From assembly GCA_963920685.1 (NCBI GenBank), contig OY987326.1:83248103-83312102 (forward strand): a stretch of 64,000 bases of DNA, given 5' to 3'. Of the stretch, positions 11,267-20,264 are shown one piece after another. This DNA comes from Polydrusus tereticollis (Eukaryota > Arthropoda > Insecta > Coleoptera > Curculionidae). Under the pieces are notes generated by a model, which saw only the letters and a program-made list of their open reading frames with translations, was not told the DNA's origin and searched no databases. Both the position numbers and the translations under genes were made by a program. The stretch's first letter is position 1. Each line of letters opens with the position of its first letter.

Positions 11267-11770
11267 CCCGTCACAGGTTGGTTCAATAGTTGTTTTGTGA
11301 CATTACTTTAAAGAAATGTACAGGGTTATATAAAAATATCTTCATTATGTTTCCAAGAAATTAAAAGTACAACAAAAAGCTAGAAAAGAGGTAAATTTTA
11401 TTAGATGGGCTATTTCGTAAATACTTATTTACCTATTGTAACAATAGTTATAACTTCCGAGGTAAAAAACTATCTAATAGGGTCAAAATTTGCATAATTT
11501 TACTTTCCCGCACTAGTGCGGAAAAGTGGCACTTTCAAAACTAAAATGCGTGCGGGAAAGAAGAAATCACAAAAAAACACTCTATTCTTAAAATACTTTC
11601 AATGTTTATTTTTTGGATAGTATAATGCGTATTTACGTCAAAAAAACATATTAATTACTTTTTTTTCGGCAAAATAAGCAAGGTACCTACGAGTTTTTGA
11701 CATTAAAAGTATATTTTGTTCTAAGACGTACGAAATTTGACATCTGAACGACGAAATGTTTTAATATTAT
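11267..11770. other. No gene recognised
   Basis: AT-rich sequence. ACAGGGTTATA at about 11319 could be an eroded mariner-type end, but no partner is clear. Confidence 0.4.
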
Positions 11771-12088
11771 GTCACATATATCCCTCTATGTACCATCCAG
11801 GCATTTTTTTACACTGCATTATGACTTTACGGGGGTTACTCTTCTTAAGGTATTTTAGTTGATTCAGTTGATTCTCGTAAGAATATCTCTTCCAATTCTT
11901 CTTGATTATATAGCGGAAAGATGCAAGTATTATATCATTTTTTGCATAGCCCCATAAATAAAAATCCGGAGTTGCAAGGTGTGGTGACCTCGCCGGCCAA
12001 GCAACGGTGGTACGATCATTAGAAATGGTATTATCGCCAAAAGTGTCTCTAAGAATCTCTTCCATGGGCTAGACATCTTGCTGAGAGC

Positions 12089-12098
12089 AAGTGTTCAT
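12089..12098. repeat. Target duplication of LINE insertion, left
   Basis: AAGTGTTCAT, repeated at 12869-12878 immediately after an A-tract. The pair marks target-primed insertion of the LINE into the mariner. Confidence 0.7.
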
Positions 12099-12868
12099 CA
12101 ACACCAGATACTTCTGGGGCAATAATCTGGTACACAGGCGGCTCAAAAACCAAAGACGGTACCGAAGCAGGGATACAAGAGGTAAGACCGAAGAGAGATG
12201 CTAATTTCTCCCTAGGTAAGTCTCCCACGGTGTTCCAAGCGGAAATCTACGCCATCCCATAGTGTGCGTATGAAAACAATAGGAGGACTTATTTTAATAA
12301 GTGGATCCACATATACTCCGACAGCCAAGCAGCTCTTAGAGCGCTAATATGCAATAAAATGACATCAAGACTGGTATGGGAATGCCAAGAGGAACTAGTA
12401 GCCCTGGAAAAGGCCAACAAAGTAATACTACAATGGGTACCAGGACATGAAGGTATTACAGGAAACGAAAAGACCGACGACCTTCCAAGAAAGGGGTCGG
12501 AGCAAACATTCATTGGTCCAGAAACCGACACTGAGAGTCCCAAGATGCACAGTACGAGATGTCGTAAAACGATGGACAAGGGATCAACACAAAATCTACT
12601 GGAACAACAGACAGGGATTAAACAATAGCAAATATTTACAGTACAATACATTATTTGCCACTGCGAGTCATTGGATCAGAAAAGGCAACAAAGACTCGGG
12701 CACCCAAGACTAGAACCAGAGGAAATTCCGACTCTCCCCAGTTGACCTACACAAACTAGTGCAAGGAACTGAAATCAATGGGTATAAGAACAAAGTAGGG
12801 TGAGCACAATGGGCCAAACCTGGCCGAAGTGCATCCGGCACTTGGGCGGACCCTCGGAAGAAAAAAAA
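12099..12868 (+). pseudogene. 5'-truncated LINE with RNase H domain
   Basis: Only the C-terminal RNase H region of a non-LTR retrotransposon survives. RNase H removes element RNA during second-strand synthesis. On the + strand: VFQAEIYAI (catalytic Glu, about 12230), HIYSDSQAALRAL (catalytic Asp, about 12310), VILQWVPGHEGITGNEKTDDL (conserved His plus terminal Asp, about 12425-12480). A frameshift near 12540 moves the tail (VPRCTVRDVVKRWTRD) to another frame. The 3' end is an A-tract at 12860-12869 followed by the target duplication. RNase H after RT points to the I/R1/LOA group. Confidence 0.85.
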
Positions 12869-12960
12869 AGTGTTCATTAACAGCTGCAGATATCTAGTTC
12901 CAGTTAAATTTTCTTCGAAAATAAACGGCTCAAACAAATATTGTCTAAAACACAAAAATG

Positions 12961-13918
12961 CAAGTTTTATGCAATTGCAAGTAATAATTTTATTGCCTCT
13001 GTGACTCTCAGATAAGCAAGTCTGTACTTTTTGTAGCTTGCATTATGCTATCTTTTCCTCAAACATTAAGCATATTTAATAAACCATAACTTTTATTTAT
13101 TTAAACGACTCTCAATAGAATTCACCCGGAACAGGCAATGATTCACGTTCAACTAAGAACATTTAATTACATTTCATTATAACCTCAAACAAGTCAGACT
13201 AAAACTTATTTCATTAAAACTAGGTATTTTGTAGGGCCGACAGTATATTATGTGCATCCAGCTGGTCCTCTCAACACAGTATCAATCAACGACAACATCT
13301 AACCCTTATCATTTTCACCGCTCGCTCTCCCTAACTTGATTAATATTACTTTAGTTTATAAAATGTTTCAGAAATTAGTTTTCTACGAAATTACCACCGA
13401 ATTATTAAGCGGTTTTATGTTTCAAGCATACGAGTCCGTATGAAATGGTAAATTGGCAATTTTGTACAATTGTGACTATAAATATGTGTTGTCAGAACTG
13501 GTTTAAGGCAAATTAATGCGATAGATCTAGCCTTGGTACCTTGCTTCTTTAATATACTATTATTTATTTTCAATAAATACATTGAATTCCAGGGTTTCCT
13601 TGCTAATAAATAGCTGAACGTTTTTTGCCCGCATTCTTTTAGCAGCTACAGATAAATGTGTCGATCTATACAGAAATTGTTCGCAAACTCGTATATTGAT
13701 GAGCATTATGGCGGTCTCCAAATGTTACTAGTCATAACACATATGAAAACAGGGTGCAAAACGGCATAACTTGAAAGTTAAATATCTTTAGCCACATAAG
13801 TAGTTAAATCATTAAAAAATCGTTATTTATTTAAATAACTTAGTCATTTAAACTAAACAATTATTAATTATTCGAATTAATGATGAAATCATTTCTTACT
13901 TTAAGCGTTTTGTGGCGG
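12961..13918. other. No gene recognised
   Basis: About 950 bp with no recognisable coding motif, structured repeat or RNA gene. Confidence 0.5.
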
Positions 13919-13987
13919 GTAAAACAATTCCAAAATGTACAGAATAGACGACGTTTCGACTATTTATTCGATCCTTTCAATGTTGAA
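13919..13987 (-). repeat. Outer inverted arm with eroded hammerhead-like core
   Basis: The reverse complement matches 17396-17473: both share CTTATTTCA, TTGA, an AATA-rich loop, and TTTTGGAATTGTTTTA. On the minus strand there is TTGAAAGGA, a loop, AGTC, GAAACGTCGTC, which looks like a decayed hammerhead. The PLE palindrome is inserted immediately inside this arm. Confidence 0.5.
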
Positions 13988-13999
13988 ATAAGAGCATAA
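13988..13999. repeat. 12-bp target duplication, left copy
   Basis: ATAAGAGCATAA, repeated at 16444-16455. The two copies bound the PLE palindrome. Confidence 0.8.
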
Positions 14000-14100
14000 A
14001 TATTCAATGGATGTAGCCGTTACTTGATGAAGATCCATTATAGAAACTTGATAGGAAAAATACAAAATGTATAAATCTTCACTTATATTATTTATTCCAC

Positions 14101-14143
14101 ACTATAACAATTGTTTCGACACACAGTGTCTTCGTCAGATAGT
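14101..14143 (-). ncRNA. Type I hammerhead ribozyme (left arm)
   Basis: Exact mirror of the motif at 16342-16384. It has stem I ACTAT/ATAGT, CTGACGA, stem II GACAC/GTGTC, GAAA, palindromic stem III CAATTG, and cleavage triplet GTT. All invariant core positions are intact. Confidence 0.8.
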
Positions 14144-14338
14144 AGAAACTGAATAACAAATTATCCTTTTACAATATAGAGCACACTCCCAAGTTTAGGT
14201 ACCCTAATTTATGCTTAACAATAGAATTATGTTATTAAGGTATAAAACTTAAATTATGAATACACACCTTTTCCTAATTATTTTTATAAATTATATTATT
14301 GAACTATTGTTATGATTACATCTGGAAATACCGGCTGA

Positions 14339-15244
14339 TTATAAATTTAACAGTGGGGAACTATTTAAGTCGAGCTGATCGTTTAATAAAATATCTAATT
14401 TTTTACATTTGTTTATTTCCATGCTTTCTAAGAAATTTAGTTTTATTGATTTGTTTTCTACGTGCAATATTTCAAGATTATCGTCAAAATTGTGTTGTTC
14501 GGTATTAAGATGTAACGCGTAATGGGAGTTGTTATGTTTTTTATTATAGCTTGTTTTGTGTTCTTTAAGTCTTTTTTCAAAATTTCTACCTGTTTGTCCT
14601 ATGTAAATTTTAGTACAACTGCCACATTTTAGTTTATAAACTCCACATTTATGTTCTTTTTTAGTTTTGCTTTTGTTATTTTTGATTAGTTTTCCTAACT
14701 TATTATTAGTTTTATATGCGACTTTAAAATTTCGTTTCGTTAAGTGTTTTTTAGCAAGTAGTGTAAGTTTACCTGTATATGTTAGGGTTTTATAACTTAA
14801 GGTATCATTTTGTTTAACTATTGGATAAGCTAAGCTAATTGCTTTATTGTATTGTTTTTTGTTTATTATTCGGTCTATTATATAAGGTTGATAACCATTA
14901 TTTATTGCTAATTGTTTAATTATATTTAATTCTTGGTTATAACTTTGCTCTGATAACGGAATGCTGATAAGCCTATGCACAAAAGAGTTAAAAGCGGCCA
15001 TTTTATGAGAATAAGGATGACTAGAATTATTGTGTATCAAAATATCTGTGTGAGAAGGTTTGTGGTATATAGCAAAATTGTGCTTATTATTTTCTTTAGT
15101 AATTGTTAGGTCCAAGAAATTGATCGTATTGTTCTGTTCTACTTCAAGAGTAAAAGTTATGTTAGGATGTAAAGTATTGATAGAATTGAAAAAACTTTGA
15201 AGTTGGCGTTCCGTCCCGACAAAACAAGCTAGAATGTCATCATG
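14339..15244 (-). CDS. PLE polyprotein 3' part: RT tail and GIY-YIG (left arm)
   Basis: Mirror-image copy of the frame at 15241-16146, with the same predicted protein. It encodes the end of the reverse transcriptase, a linker region with YHKPSHTD and FNSFVHRLISIPL, and a GIY-YIG endonuclease with CGVYKLKCGSCTKIYIGQTG. The frame is open from the palindrome centre to its stop. It has no start of its own and lacks the RT finger and palm motifs upstream of the active-site DD, so it cannot make a working element protein alone. Confidence 0.8.
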   Translation of the reverse strand, partial: HDDILACFVGTERQLQSFFNSINTLHPNITFTLEVEQNNTINFLDLTITKENNKHNFAIYHKPSHTDILIHNNSSHPYSHKMAAFNSFVHRLISIPLSEQSYNQELNIIKQLAINNGYQPYIIDRIINKKQYNKAISLAYPIVKQNDTLSYKTLTYTGKLTLLAKKHLTKRNFKVAYKTNNKLGKLIKNNKSKTKKEHKCGVYKLKCGSCTKIYIGQTGRNFEKRLKEHKTSYNKKHNNSHYALHLNTEQHNFDDNLEILHVENKSIKLNFLESMEINKCKKLDILLNDQLDLNSSPLLNL

Positions 15245-16146
15245 ATGACATTCTAGCTTGTTTTGTCGGGACGGAACGCCAACTTCAAAGTTTTTTCAAT
15301 TCTATCAATACTTTACATCCTAACATAACTTTTACTCTTGAAGTAGAACAGAACAATACGATCAATTTCTTGGACCTAACAATTACTAAAGAAAATAATA
15401 AGCACAATTTTGCTATATACCACAAACCTTCTCACACAGATATTTTGATACACAATAATTCTAGTCATCCTTATTCTCATAAAATGGCCGCTTTTAACTC
15501 TTTTGTGCATAGGCTTATCAGCATTCCGTTATCAGAGCAAAGTTATAACCAAGAGTTAAATATAATTAAACAATTAGCAATAAATAATGGTTATCAACCT
15601 TATATAATAGACCGAATAATAAACAAAAAACAATACAATAAAGCAATTAGCTTAGCTTATCCAATAGTTAAACAAAATGATACCTTAAGTTATAAAACCC
15701 TAACATATACAGGTAAACTTACACTACTTGCTAAAAAACACTTAACGAAACGAAATTTTAAAGTCGCATATAAAACTAATAATAAGTTAGGAAAACTAAT
15801 CAAAAATAACAAAAGCAAAACTAAAAAAGAACATAAATGTGGAGTTTATAAACTAAAATGTGGCAGTTGTACTAAAATTTACATAGGACAAACAGGTAGA
15901 AATTTTGAAAAAAGACTTAAAGAACACAAAACAAGCTATAATAAAAAACATAACAACTCCCATTACGCGTTACATCTTAATACCGAACAACACAATTTTG
16001 ACGATAATCTTGAAATATTGCACGTAGAAAACAAATCAATAAAACTAAATTTCTTAGAAAGCATGGAAATAAACAAATGTAAAAAATTAGATATTTTATT
16101 AAACGATCAGCTCGACTTAAATAGTTCCCCACTGTTAAATTTATAA
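15241..16146 (+). CDS. PLE polyprotein 3' part: RT tail and GIY-YIG (right arm)
   Basis: Open from the palindrome centre for about 301 codons. It opens with HDDILACFVGTE, which fits the residues just after the (Y)xDD catalytic motif of PLE reverse transcriptase, continues through NFLDLTITKE, YHKPSHTD and a thumb-like region, and ends with a GIY-YIG nuclease: CGVYKL, a CxxC-like KCGSC, YIGQTGRNFEKRLKEH with the conserved Arg, and ESMEINK with the conserved Glu. PLEs use this endonuclease to nick the target. An ATG at 15370 is internal and not a likely natural start. The sequence is undamaged, which suggests recent insertion or artefactual duplication. Confidence 0.85.
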   Translation, partial: HDDILACFVGTERQLQSFFNSINTLHPNITFTLEVEQNNTINFLDLTITKENNKHNFAIYHKPSHTDILIHNNSSHPYSHKMAAFNSFVHRLISIPLSEQSYNQELNIIKQLAINNGYQPYIIDRIINKKQYNKAISLAYPIVKQNDTLSYKTLTYTGKLTLLAKKHLTKRNFKVAYKTNNKLGKLIKNNKSKTKKEHKCGVYKLKCGSCTKIYIGQTGRNFEKRLKEHKTSYNKKHNNSHYALHLNTEQHNFDDNLEILHVENKSIKLNFLESMEINKCKKLDILLNDQLDLNSSPLLNL

Positions 16147-16341
16147 TCAGCCGGTATTTCCAGATGTAATCATAACAATAGTTCAATAATATAATTTATA
16201 AAAATAATTAGGAAAAGGTGTGTATTCATAATTTAAGTTTTATACCTTAATAACATAATTCTATTGTTAAGCATAAATTAGGGTACCTAAACTTGGGAGT
16301 GTGCTCTATATTGTAAAAGGATAATTTGTTATTCAGTTTCT

Positions 16342-16384
16342 ACTATCTGACGAAGACACTGTGTGTCGAAACAATTGTTATAGT
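16342..16384 (+). ncRNA. Type I hammerhead ribozyme (right arm)
   Basis: In order: ACTAT, CTGACGA, stem II GACAC-TGT-GTGTC (bases partly overlapping the loop), GAAA at 16368-16371, CAATTG, TT, and ATAGT at 16380-16384. Stem I pairs 5/5. Predicted cleavage follows the GTT triplet at 16377-16379. It is located 60 bp from the outer end of the PLE. Confidence 0.8.
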
Positions 16385-16443
16385 GTGGAATAAATAATAT
16401 AAGTGAAGATTTATACATTTTGTATTTTTCCTATCAAGTTTCT

Positions 16444-16455
16444 ATAAGAGCATAA
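16444..16455. repeat. 12-bp target duplication, right copy
   Basis: ATAAGAGCATAA, identical to 13988-13999. Confidence 0.8.
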
Positions 16456-16786
16456 TGCTAGTAGACAGATTTTTTTCATTTTATTATAAATCCATACGTA
16501 AATTAGCAATTATCAAACAAATAAATAGGCTTTTATTTCATCGGCCAAAGTATATGGCACGGAAAGCGTCGGTAGGTTGCTGCCAGAAACAAAATGTCGA
16601 TCATTAAGCAAAGCTATAACATATAATAGAGTACCCACTAAAACTTTCCAATTGTAAATATTGTTGTATGCTATAAGGAACACTGTCAATGAATACCTTA
16701 GACATACGCTTCTTAAACAGCGGTGAATTCATATTTCTAATTTATAATGGTAATTTATTAAATAACCTAGTACTCATTAAAAAAGG

Positions 16787-17030
16787 ACCTTTCTCAAACA
16801 GAGTTAAGCTGCGTTCTGGAATAATTTATTTTGATTGTGTCTGGTATTATAGCCATGGATGTCCCCCATGAACACAAAGTTACCGGAATCTCGCCTAACA
16901 TATATAAACATCTCCAGTATATACATAGCTGTAACAAAGTAAGAAAAGTTTGCAGAAAGGCCACTGCAGGAATATCTACGCCTAACACCAGCAATGTTTC
17001 GTAAAACTCTTTTTTGCATTTTACAAACAC
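16787..17030 (-). pseudogene. CR1-like LINE C-terminal fragment
   Basis: Two overlapping minus-strand frames carry QKRVLRNIAGV, ANFSYFVTAMYILEMFIYV and HGYNTRHNQN. The same order (QKRALRCLFGL, LPSLYILEIVKFV, HNYNTRFG) occurs in the LINE at 38021-39640. This is the post-RT C-terminal region of a CR1/L2-type LINE, broken by a frameshift and truncated at both ends. Confidence 0.7.
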
Positions 17031-17395
17031 AAATTTATATTTATATTTATATAAAGTGTAAGTTCCATATTAAAAACTCGCAACAATTTAACATGTAACA
17101 ACAACAACCTAAGCTAGCCAAAAGGCAATTTTTTCAAGTTCAAATTATTTCTTTCTCGGTTTACCCTACACTTGAAAAAATGCATTTATTTATTTATTAA
17201 ACATTTCATTTTTTCCTTCCTCATCTTTTATAAACTGTATGCCCAACCAATTAACATACCTATATTATCCTTCTAGAAGACTAACCTGAACTAACATGAG
17301 TTTGCACTTAATTGTTAACTTATTGTTTTCAAAAAAAAATATTTGTAAATATATAATTTGTAGGTATGTATTTATAACAAAAAGTAGTAAGTATT

Positions 17396-17473
17396 GTGCT
17401 CTTATTTCAGCCTTGAGAATGACCAAATATAAGGTCAAATGGTCGGCGGTTCTGTAAATTTTGGAATTGTTTT
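17396..17473 (+). repeat. Outer inverted arm, partner of 13919-13987
   Basis: Contains TTGAGAATGACC, a loop, AGGTC and AAATGGTC at positions equivalent to hammerhead box 1, stem II and box 2, but both boxes are mutated. It pairs with 13919-13987 across the nested PLE. Confidence 0.5.
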
Positions 17474-18005
17474 ATTTATTGTCCTTTGCCCTCTACAAAA
17501 AGGTTTAGATTTAAATTAATCTTTAGTCGCTTTATGTTTTGGGGCATTTAATTGCCCAAATAGAAATTAATGACAATTGGCTGGAAAAGTAATAATAAAA
17601 TAATCGATCGCGTTTTGTCCTTCGTATCGTAACTTGCTTATCTGCCACGGCAGTTGTGACTGTTTTTGTGAGAATAAGAATAAGAAAATACCTATAAGTA
17701 CTGTCTATACCATTGTGATATTGTTAAAGATAGGAAACTATTTGGTGGTCTTGAACATCATTAGAAATAAGACAAAAAGAAATCGAAATAGAGGCAATAT
17801 AAATAAACTTATAATATTTTATGTGTAGACAACACAATGACATACAAGTAATTGAAGTATTTTTGTATTGAGGTAATTTGCTTGACATTACAACGGGAAT
17901 TATAAGGCGACAGTAAACAATATCTTGACACTAAAGAATATCTATGGTCTTTTTTGATCCGTGCAGTGCGCCAAAAGTAAGCAACAGTCCAATATAAAAA
18001 CAAAC
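17474..18005. other. No gene recognised
   Basis: AT-rich. Short open frames here (for example 17634-17828) show no recognisable motif. Confidence 0.45.
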
Positions 18006-18007
18006 TT

Positions 18008-18125
18008 CAAATAAGTTTGTGTATAGAGTTGTCCTTTATCCTTGACATCAGACCCAATCCTTGGATGTACCTCACCATTTGACGGTTCATCAGCAATGCT
18101 CCGGTCTACCTCTATCAAAATGTCT
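18008..18125 (-). repeat. Fragment of hammerhead-bearing repeat family
   Basis: Similar to 1282-1388 along its length: both share AATAAGTTTGTGTATAGA-like sequence, then GTCCTTTATCC, then the hammerhead region. The hAT-type element at 18138-18767 inserted just beyond it. Confidence 0.65.
18049..18108 (-). ncRNA. Hammerhead motif, second core box degraded
   Basis: Minus strand: TAGACC (stem I), CATTG, an intact CTGATGA box, stem II ACC...GGT, then GAGG where GAAA is required, a degraded stem III (TACA), ATC, CAAGG and GGGTCTG. Loss of GAAA predicts no activity. It is homologous to 1319-1382. Confidence 0.65.
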
Positions 18126-18137
18126 TCATCTCCTAAG

Positions 18138-18767
18138 GAGGGCTGGGCGATTATAATTTTTTCACAATCGATTGTCGATTGTTAAAAATAATCGATTATT
18201 TCGATTAAATCGATTAATCGAAAAATAATCGATTAATCGAAAAGTAATCGATTAATCGAAAAGTAATCGATTAATCGAAAAAAAAAATGGATTAATCGAA
18301 AAATAATCCATTAATCGAAACAATCACAATTGCACACTCTATACCATTAATTTTTTGTTAAATTTTTTATATTTGCCTCTCTTTGTTAGCCTAGTTCTTT
18401 TATTACTTTGTTTTCTTTCAAAAATTCCAGCAAACAGTAAACATAATACGGGGCACAAATTCTATTTTAACGTTATATTACTGTTTTTTCTTCAAGAAAC
18501 AAAAGCATTAATATTATATTATTTTTATATGCAGGTATATTAGATAGTTTATTCCAACAGGAGAATTCGCTTAGCAGACTGCTTACTAGAATTATGAAAA
18601 TTCATAATCGTATAATCGAAAAACAATCGATTAATCGAAAAATAATCGATTATTCGACTAATCGAAAAATATTCGATTAATCGAAAAATAATCGATTGAT
18701 CGATTAATCAAGTTTTAAAATTTTTACAATCGTTTAATCGATTAATCGATTATTTTGCCCACCCCTA
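18138..18767. mobile_element. hAT-type non-autonomous element with AATCGATT repeats
   Basis: The ends GAGGGCTGGGC and GCCCACCCCTA are imperfect inverted repeats of the hAT-like TAGGGGTGGGC type. An exact 8-bp duplication, CTCCTAAG at 18130-18137 and 18768-18775, matches the hAT signature. Both subterminal regions (about 18160-18330 and 18600-18750) are arrays of a 16-17 bp unit AATCGATTAATCGAAAA. The middle (18355-18543) has a short open frame, hydrophobic by composition, with no known motif. Confidence 0.8.
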
Positions 18768-18775
18768 CTCCTAAG

Positions 18776-20260
18776 TCACTCGCTGTTTCCTCATTGATAA
18801 CACTATTAAACTATGAATCGTCACTTTCAAGTACATGTAACAGTTCATCATTACTATGCCCCTTTTGATTGTTTAAAAATAAAATCTGGCCCATTTTTAG
18901 AGCGGTATGTACTATTCACAATCCCACAAGCAACTGACTCCTTAACTATAAATTATATCGCATCGCGGGGAATTCCCTATTTAAGTTGGTAATTTACAAT
19001 TTACATTAATATAAAAGGACAGTGAAACCCACAGTGGGTAAAAACTTCTTAAATGTATGGAATTCCCGACTACTACAATTTTACTGAAATTAATTTAATC
19101 GGACGTAAAAGCTGACCTGAGTCGGTGGAAAGTTTTATCTCCTAAATTTATTCCAGCCACTAAACATTCACTGAATATTAATACATCCATCATATTTTAT
19201 CAATAAAATACATAAACTGCAACTAGATGGAACGTCAACGTTTAAAGATTCATATGTGCATTTGCAAAGATACAGCAAAACATTACATCATGGGGTACAA
19301 GCGGTCCTAGGGAGGGTAAATAAAAAAGGTTTTATTTCAAATAAAATAGCAGTAAATATGGCAAATATATAGGTTACAGGTATGCTTTAAAAAAAAATAC
19401 AACTTAGTATTGGGAGGAACGTTATAAAAAATATCGTATAGAAAATGTAGCCATTCCGTAGAGAACCTTCCTGTTGTCTTCTGATTTATTTGACCTAACG
19501 TTTATTAAATTATCGCAAAGGCCTTTTTTTTGCATAGAGTATTCCAACATACCCAATTCTTATGAAAAATGCAGTTTAGATGTAAAAGCAATAATGGGAT
19601 CATATTTACGTCTCATACTAATAACAACAAAGAATGTACTTTTTGAGGTTTTACTACTAATAGGACCAATGGTAATTACTCACCTATTAGCCTATTGTGA
19701 CCATAACTCTACTTAAGCGATCGAGTCAAGAGGCAGCAACTAGGATTCAAATGCATTTTTTTTAGTATATGTCGATTACATATTAAGAGGTTTTTTTTTT
19801 AATGGGACACTTGGAACAAAACGATTCGAATTTTTTTATTTTTTATTTATCGACAATCAATGACGTATATAGATACCTTAAGGTCTCTATTTTTGAGTTT
19901 TGATAATGGTTTAACAGAACTTTACATCCTATTTAATAGAGTTTCAATTTTTATTATAAAATGTACATTTTTTGTCAAATCCGTTACAGTCATATCATCT
20001 CATATAATTTAGTTACTACGTAATGCAAATAATGTAAGAGTCTAACTATCTATCTTTTCCTCGTCACTTAGTCTTATTAAAACCAGGTCAGGGCAGAAAA
20101 TTTGTCATTTTTTTAAAGTGAAATATTATATTTTGTAGTATTTGAAATGCTTTATAAACAATAATTTTTTTCCCAACTTATATAGGTTTAATGTATTTAT
20201 AATAGAAAAAAATTAGCCAATATTCTTTGAAAATAGAGCAAATACGGGAACGTTCTAATG
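18776..20260. other. No gene recognised
   Basis: About 1.5 kb without recognisable coding motifs. A short open frame at 19474-19716 resembles nothing I know. Confidence 0.45.
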
Positions 20261-20264
20261 TGTA

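Larger units (their letters stand above)
11772..12960 (-). pseudogene. Mariner transposase remnant split by a LINE
   Basis: DDE/D transposase fragment on the minus strand in two parts. The upstream part (about 12955-12870) reads FEPFIFEENLTGTRYLQLLM. The downstream part (12065-11772) has WPARSPHLATPDFYLWGYAKND, the third catalytic Asp region with His in place of Asp in SPD, followed by a C-terminal tail. The RNase H-bearing LINE at 12099-12868 sits exactly between them. Joined conceptually, the two parts have normal mariner order, but the second catalytic Asp motif is lost and stops remain. Confidence 0.75.
14000..16443. mobile_element. Penelope-like element in perfect head-to-head palindrome
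   Basis: Two inverted arms meet at 15242/15243 with no spacer, and I find no mismatch between 14038 and 16447 on comparing the arms. Each arm is about 1.2 kb and holds the 3' part of a PLE: the RT tail from the catalytic DD onward, the GIY-YIG endonuclease, a 3' UTR and a hammerhead motif. A tail of about 39 nt (14000-14038, containing AGCCGTTACTTGATGAAG) occurs only on the left. The 12-bp duplications show the whole structure integrated as a unit. Penelope-like elements are known to occur as inverted or tandem partial copies. Confidence 0.85.

Noticed and set aside
14299..14508. Small open frame opposite the PLE gene, repeated at 15977-16186
   Set aside because: It is an antisense shadow of the GIY-YIG region, duplicated only because the palindrome is.
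18150..18760. CRISPR-like or centromeric tandem array
   Set aside because: Units are 16-17 bp, contiguous without spacers, and enclosed by hAT-type ends with an 8-bp duplication.
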